A DNA stretch of 64,000 nt from Mycobacterium sp. GA-0227b (GTDB lineage Bacteria > Actinomycetota > Actinomycetes > Mycobacteriales > Mycobacteriaceae): NCBI RefSeq assembly GCF_001499855.1, contig NZ_LQIK01000034.1, positions 124,001 to 188,000 of the forward strand, in the 5' to 3' direction. The position numbers were made by a program, and so were the translations under genes. Position 1 is the first letter of the stretch. Every line of letters starts with the position of its first letter. This document shows, piece by piece, positions 59,852-64,000 of this stretch. The notes beneath the pieces are model-generated. The model saw only the letters and a program-made list of their open reading frames with translations. It did not search any database and was not told the DNA's origin.

Positions 59852-60891
59852 CGTTGTGGCTCGTCGATTTCTTTTGGCAGAGGCAGTGTTTCGGGACCGG
59901 ACCACACGGAGTTGAACCGGGCCATCCCGACAGCGGACACCACGTGGTCGACGAATGCCTTGCCGCGGGTGTACTGGCTGAGCTTGGCGTCGAACCCGAG
60001 CAATGCGCGCACCACCCGCTGCAGTGGCGGCTGTTTGCGTTGCCGCCGCTCGTCGAACCGGCTGCGGATGGTGGCCACCGACGGCACCACCGCGGGGCCG
60101 ACCGCATCCATCACATGGTCCGCGTGACCTTCGAGCAGCGTGCCCAACACCAGAAGCTGGTCGAGCGCCTCGCGCTGCGGCTCGGATTGCACCGCACGCA
60201 GCAGCCCGATCACACCGTTCGAATTGGCATCCTGCGCAACCCCGTTGGCGTTCCCACGGCGACTGCGCACGAATTCCGCGAGCCGCGAGACCATTTCGGC
60301 GATGTCGTCGCTGTTTTCCTCGGTGAGTACGGCCAGCGCCCGAGACATGTGGTCCGCCAGCCACGGATTGGCGCGGAACTGCACCCGGTGGGTGACCTCA
60401 TGCAGGCACACCCACAGCCGGAAGTCGTAGGGCTGCACGCGAAGTTGCCGCTCCACCGCGATCACGTTGGGATAGACCAGCAGTAGTTCACCGCCGTCGG
60501 GGCCGAACGGGTCGTACTGGCCGAGGATGCCCGACGAGATGAATGCGAGCACCGCGCCGGTCTGGGCGCCGGTGATCCGGCCGCTGATGAAACCCTTGGG
60601 ATTCTCGGTTCCGCCGGTCATCACCCGCATGGACCGCGTGGCGGCGCGGATCCACTGCGGCCGGTCCACGATCCGGGCCTCGGGGATCTCGCCACCCTCG
60701 TTCAAACCGGTCACCTCGCGCACCGGCAGTTCGGCGGAGCGCGCCGCCTCGGACAACTGCTCGATCACCTGACGCCGCGTGTACTCGCTCGACGCCGGAC
60801 CCGGGCGGGCCAGCTTCTCCCCGACCGTCGCCGCGAACTTCCAGTCGACGGCGCGACCGACGGAGAGTGAGGACTTGGTCGTCGATGTCAT
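59830..60891 (-). CDS. zinc-dependent metalloprotease-like protein (DUF2342, Rv3626c-like)
   Basis: 353 residues from ATG 60891, overlapping the dacB stop by four bases. The metal motif HEVTHRVQF near 162 (HExxH), with a Glu later in LLEGHADHVMDA near 260 (also a second His), fits a gluzincin-like site. DUF2342/zincin_2 members are often annotated as coenzyme-F420-associated, without firm biochemistry. It sits between dacB and tilS as in M. tuberculosis. Confidence 0.9.
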   Translation of the reverse strand: MTSTTKSSLSVGRAVDWKFAATVGEKLARPGPASSEYTRRQVIEQLSEAARSAELPVREVTGLNEGGEIPEARIVDRPQWIRAATRSMRVMTGGTENPKGFISGRITGAQTGAVLAFISSGILGQYDPFGPDGGELLLVYPNVIAVERQLRVQPYDFRLWVCLHEVTHRVQFRANPWLADHMSRALAVLTEENSDDIAEMVSRLAEFVRSRRGNANGVAQDANSNGVIGLLRAVQSEPQREALDQLLVLGTLLEGHADHVMDAVGPAVVPSVATIRSRFDERRQRKQPPLQRVVRALLGFDAKLSQYTRGKAFVDHVVSAVGMARFNSVWSGPETLPLPKEIDEPQRWIDRVL

Positions 60892-62267
60892 ACGTTGCAT
60901 CCGCACGTTCGCAGCGTGGCGGCCAGGTTGTCGAGCGCGATGCGCCCGGTGGGGCCGGCGTTGTTGGAGATCAGCGCAAACGTCAGGACGCGTCCGCTCG
61001 CGTCGGTGACGATGCCTGCCAGTGAGTTGGTGCCGGTCAGCGACCCCGTCTTGGCGCGCAGGAAACCGGCGGCGGGCTTGACGATGTCGGTGTCCAGATA
61101 ACGGTTGGACAGTGTTCCGCTGCCCCCGGCAATCGGCAGCAGGTCGACCAGCGGCCGTAGCGACGGATGGTCGCTTCCGGCCGCCGCCTGGACCACCTCG
61201 TCCAGCGTTTCCGCGGTGAGGCGGTCATCGACAGACAGTCCGCTGGAGTCGAACAGCCTCGCGCCGGTGGTGTCGATCCCGGCTTCGTCGAGAGCGCCGA
61301 GCGTCGCACGGACGGCGCCGTCGAAGCTCTGCGGCAGGTTCCTCTCCGCGGCGACCTCCCGGCCGATCGCCTCGGCCATCACGTTGTCCGAGGCGTTCAT
61401 CATTTCGCGCAGCCGTGGCATCAGCGGCGGCGACTGCACCGCGGCGATCTCCTTGCCGCCGCTTGCGCTTCCGGGCCGCACGCTCACCTTCGCCGGGTCG
61501 ATCTCCAGCGCGGCCGCCAGCGCCCGGCCGGCGTCCAGCGCAGGTGTGCGCGATCGCGCGGAGTCCACGCTCACCGGCTGGGTGCGCCCGCAGTCGAGCA
61601 TCACCGACTCCATCGGCGCGATGTCCCCGCCGTCGATGTCCAGCGGATCCCACCCCGGCGCCATCGTCGGGCCGCTGTAGGTGCTGGTGTCGACCTGCAC
61701 GGCCGTCACCTCGATGCCGCTGCCCAAGACCTGCTCGGCCAGGTCGCTGATCCGCGCCGCGTCGCGGTACCAGGTCTCCTGTCCGGCGGGCGCAGCCGAC
61801 AAGGTCGGGTCACCACCGCCCTTGAGCACCACCACCCCGGGCGTGTCGCCGCTGTACACGCGGGTGGTCAGCCGCGCGTCGCGGTCCAGCGTCAGCAGCG
61901 CTGCGGCGGCGGTCAGCATCTTGTTGGTCGACGCCGGCTGCATCGGCACCTCGGCTTCCTGCGCCCACAGCGTGGTCCCGCTGATGGCGTCGGTGACACG
62001 GCCGGTCAGGTGGCCCAGGTTCGGGTCGGCCAGCGCGGGCGCGAGCACGGCGGCCAACCGGTGCGGTACCGGCTTCGGTGCCGAGTCGGCAACCGGCACG
62101 ACAGCGGGGTTCGCCGTCGCGGCAGCAGGCGCCGGCTTGACGGCGGCAGCTTCGGTGGACGGACCCGCGGTGAGCAGCGCGGCAACCACCACGACCACGG
62201 CGATCAGCACCAACACCGCCGCCCCGACCGCCATATGCGTGGATCGCCGCCACCGAATGGGCCGCAT
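60888..62267 (-). CDS. dacB: D-alanyl-D-alanine carboxypeptidase/endopeptidase, PBP4/DacB type
   Basis: 459 residues from ATG 62267. An N-terminal signal-anchor (THMAVGAAVLVLIAVVVVVA, ~10-29) and an Ala/Pro-rich linker lead to the PBP4 fold: SxxK in PASTNKMLTAAAALL near 112, SDN in NASDNVMAEAIGRE near 290, and KTG in RAKTGSLTGTNSLAG near 413. All three motifs are intact. It trims or cleaves peptidoglycan cross-bridges in the periplasm. It is divergent from ppa. Confidence 0.93.
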   Translation of the reverse strand: MRPIRWRRSTHMAVGAAVLVLIAVVVVVAALLTAGPSTEAAAVKPAPAAATANPAVVPVADSAPKPVPHRLAAVLAPALADPNLGHLTGRVTDAISGTTLWAQEAEVPMQPASTNKMLTAAAALLTLDRDARLTTRVYSGDTPGVVVLKGGGDPTLSAAPAGQETWYRDAARISDLAEQVLGSGIEVTAVQVDTSTYSGPTMAPGWDPLDIDGGDIAPMESVMLDCGRTQPVSVDSARSRTPALDAGRALAAALEIDPAKVSVRPGSASGGKEIAAVQSPPLMPRLREMMNASDNVMAEAIGREVAAERNLPQSFDGAVRATLGALDEAGIDTTGARLFDSSGLSVDDRLTAETLDEVVQAAAGSDHPSLRPLVDLLPIAGGSGTLSNRYLDTDIVKPAAGFLRAKTGSLTGTNSLAGIVTDASGRVLTFALISNNAGPTGRIALDNLAATLRTCGCNV

Positions 62268-62381
62268 GACACTCCTGCTCAACTAGACCGCCCCCGTACA
62301 GCAGCGTATCGCTCCATTAAGGTTGACCCGCGTTCTCACAGGACGACCCAGACCAGAGCACAGGGCAAGGAGCCAGGGCAC

Positions 62382-62882
62382 GTGCAGATCGACAGCCAAT
62401 ATGAGGTAGTCATCGAGATTCCCAAGGGTTCGCGCAACAAGTATGAAGTGGACCACGACACCGGCCGGGTGAAGTTGGACCGCTACCTGTATACGTCGAT
62501 GGCCTATCCGACCGACTACGGATTCTTCGAAGACACCCTCGGCGAGGACGGCGACCCGCTCGACGCACTGGTGCTGCTGCCCGAATCGGTGTTTCCCGGC
62601 TGCGTCGTCGAGGTTCGTCCGGTCGCGATGTTCCAGATGACCGACGAGGCCGGCGGCGACGACAAGGTCCTGTGCGTGCCGGCCGACGACCCGCGGTGGG
62701 AGCACATCCAGGATCTCGGTGACGTCCCCTCCTACGAACTCGAGGCCATCAAGCACTTCTTCGTGCACTACAAGGACCTCGAGCCAGGTAAGTACGTCAA
62801 GGCCGCCGATTGGGTGGGGCGCGAGAAGGCCGAGGCGGAAGTGCAGGCGTCGGTGCAGCGGTTCAAGGAATCGAGTCACTGA
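62382..62882 (+). CDS. ppa: inorganic pyrophosphatase (family I)
   Basis: 166 residues from GTG 62382, with AAGGAG about eleven bases upstream. The active-site Glu/Lys are in EIPKGSRNKYEVD near 12-24, and the metal Asp cluster is EDGDPLDALVLL near 56-67 with DDKVL and HYKDLEPGKYVKAADW further on. It hydrolyses pyrophosphate. The N-terminus (MQIDSQYEVVIEIPKG) is four residues longer than in M. tuberculosis. Confidence 0.96.
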   Translation: MQIDSQYEVVIEIPKGSRNKYEVDHDTGRVKLDRYLYTSMAYPTDYGFFEDTLGEDGDPLDALVLLPESVFPGCVVEVRPVAMFQMTDEAGGDDKVLCVPADDPRWEHIQDLGDVPSYELEAIKHFFVHYKDLEPGKYVKAADWVGREKAEAEVQASVQRFKESSH

Positions 62883-63008
62883 GCCTGACCCCGGGCTTCT
62901 GAAACCCGCTCAAGTCCACTGAAACCCACTGAAATCTACTGAATTTTCCTCGCTGTAACCCGAGGTAACCTGCCTGTTCTCCACGGCTTCGATCATGATT
63001 CTGTGTTG

Positions 63009-63527
63009 ATGCATCAGGGGATAGGCCTCGACGTGTTCAACGCAATGCCGATGCGCAGGGCGGTGCACGCCGTGTACGAATGTTGCTACAGCGTGCCGTT
63101 GGCCGCCGATCTGGCGCGCGCTCGTCCCTACCCCGATCACGCCGCGATGTTCCGCGAGGCGGACGCATTGTTGTTCGGGCTGTCGGAGCACTCCGTCGAC
63201 ACGATCCTGCAGGCGTATCCAGACGTCGGGCGGCGACCGGGCAGCGAGAAGTCGGCTGCCGAACAATGCGCGATCTGGTGCGACCAACCCGAGATGATGG
63301 AGCGGCTGGCCCGGGCCTCGAGGCGCTATGTCGAACATTTCGGCTTCGGCTTCGTGATGTTCGTCAACGGCGACGGCGCCGAACAGGTGCTCGCGACGGT
63401 GACCGACCGGATGCACAACGACGTCGACACCGAGCGCAAGATCGTCCGCAACGAGTTGGCCCGCATCAACCGCACCCGCTTCGAGCGCATGCTGGGTCCC
63501 GAGGGCGGCTACGACAACTGGTGGTGA
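63009..63527 (+). CDS. OHCU-decarboxylase-like protein (UraD family)
   Basis: 172 residues from ATG 63009; a GTG two codons earlier is possible. The UraD fold is seen in EKSAAEQCAIW near 80-90, RRYVEHFGFGFVMFVNG near 106-122, and TERKIVRNELARINRTRFER near 142-161. The enzyme would decarboxylate OHCU to S-allantoin in urate breakdown. The catalytic His of the usual HPxL/IG motif is replaced here: the sequence is AYPDVG with Tyr 70, while the Glu of SxxEQ (Glu 85) is kept. No uricase or transthyretin-like hydrolase is next to it. Confidence 0.78.
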   Translation: MHQGIGLDVFNAMPMRRAVHAVYECCYSVPLAADLARARPYPDHAAMFREADALLFGLSEHSVDTILQAYPDVGRRPGSEKSAAEQCAIWCDQPEMMERLARASRRYVEHFGFGFVMFVNGDGAEQVLATVTDRMHNDVDTERKIVRNELARINRTRFERMLGPEGGYDNWW

Positions 63528-63587
63528 GCCTGGTCGGGCGTGCGCCAACTGGCCACTCGACGCCCGCGCCGCGGGCATGATGAGCCG

Positions 63588-64000
63588 ATGCACAACGTCA
63601 TCGACGGCAACTGGGACAGCCGATTCGACAAGGTGGCCGAAGCCCTCGCCGACGAGATCACCAAGGGCGAGGAACTCGGTGCGTCCATCGCGGTCGATAT
63701 CGACGGCGAGTCCGTCGTCGACATCTGGGGCGGCCACGCCGACCGCGCCAAGACGACCCCATGGGGCCGCGACACGATCGTCAACTTCTGGTCCTGCAGC
63801 AAGACGCTCACCGCGCTCGCGGCGTTGATGGTCATCGACCGGGGCCAGCTCGACCCCTACGCCCGGGTCGCCGACTACTGGCCCGAGTTCGCGGCGAACG
63901 GCAAGCAGGACATCGAAGTCCGACATCTCTTGGCGCATACCTCCGGGGTGTCGGGCTGGGAGGCGCCATTCGGGCTCGAGGACATGTACGACTGGGACAG
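63588..64000 (+). CDS. serine hydrolase/beta-lactamase-family esterase (N-terminal part)
   Basis: The first ~137 residues; the gene continues past the right edge. The nucleophile motif SxxK is in VNFWSCSKTLTALAALMVID near 65-84 (Ser-Cys-Ser-Lys). HLLAHTSGVSGWE near 114 is typical of the EstB/class C beta-lactamase-like esterases of mycobacteria. The substrate is likely an ester; the Tyr of the YxN motif is outside the window. Confidence 0.88.
   Translation, partial: MHNVIDGNWDSRFDKVAEALADEITKGEELGASIAVDIDGESVVDIWGGHADRAKTTPWGRDTIVNFWSCSKTLTALAALMVIDRGQLDPYARVADYWPEFAANGKQDIEVRHLLAHTSGVSGWEAPFGLEDMYDWD

Overview
The window is high-GC actinobacterial DNA, and its gene order and protein sequences are those of a fast-growing Mycobacterium (Mycolicibacterium). 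It carries the cholesterol-ring catabolism block (hsaD, hsaA, kshB, fadE34, kstR) with KstR operators, then rlmB-cysS-ispF-carD-lpqE-radA-disA, canB/mutY, mhuD-lpqF, clpC1-lsr2-lysS-coaX-panD-panC, folK-folB-folP-folE-ftsH, ephA, lpqG and hpt-tilS-dacB-ppa. This is close to the Rv3569c-Rv3628 order of M. tuberculosis, recalled from memory and not searched. I see no tRNA, rRNA, insertion sequence, phage or CRISPR array.

Layout. (1) 1-6.3 kb: KstR-controlled steroid degradation. (2) 6.3-9.1 kb: trehalose-phosphatase, an APH/kinase-like gene and a LacI regulator. (3) 9.1-22.1 kb: an accessory metal and cobalamin island. It holds a ZnuABC-type zinc transporter, a histidine-rich membrane protein paired with a SAM-methyltransferase-like gene, bluB, pxpA, a FhuF-like gene with btuD-btuC-btuF behind a cobalamin riboswitch, and a zinc-starvation ribosomal operon (rpmB, rpmG, then a WhiB-like gene). 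Divergent from that operon are a Mrf/CobW-like gene and a metallo-beta-lactamase-fold gene. Three near-identical Zur-type palindromes mark this island. (4) 22.2-35.2 kb: conserved housekeeping genes; ispD is missing from between carD and ispF. (5) 35.2-36.97 kb: a second cobalamin riboswitch ahead of cbtB-cbtA and a divergent histidine phosphatase. (6) 37.1-52.9 kb: clpC1, lsr2, lysS, the pantothenate/CoA genes, the folate operon and ftsH. (7) 53.1-64 kb: ephA, an MDR dehydrogenase, lpqG, a molybdopterin oxidoreductase, hpt-tilS-metalloprotease-dacB, ppa, an OHCU-decarboxylase-like gene and the start of a serine hydrolase.

How the parts may work together. The zinc and B12 genes are interleaved. 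The Zur-type ribosomal operon ends only about 17 bases before the btu riboswitch aptamer, which leaves little room for a separate promoter. B12 import may therefore receive transcription from a zinc-starvation promoter. The strongest candidates for undescribed biology are the Zur-box-preceded His-rich protein/methyltransferase pair, the WhiB-like gene standing where the Cys-less S14 and S18 genes are expected, and this zinc-B12 junction.
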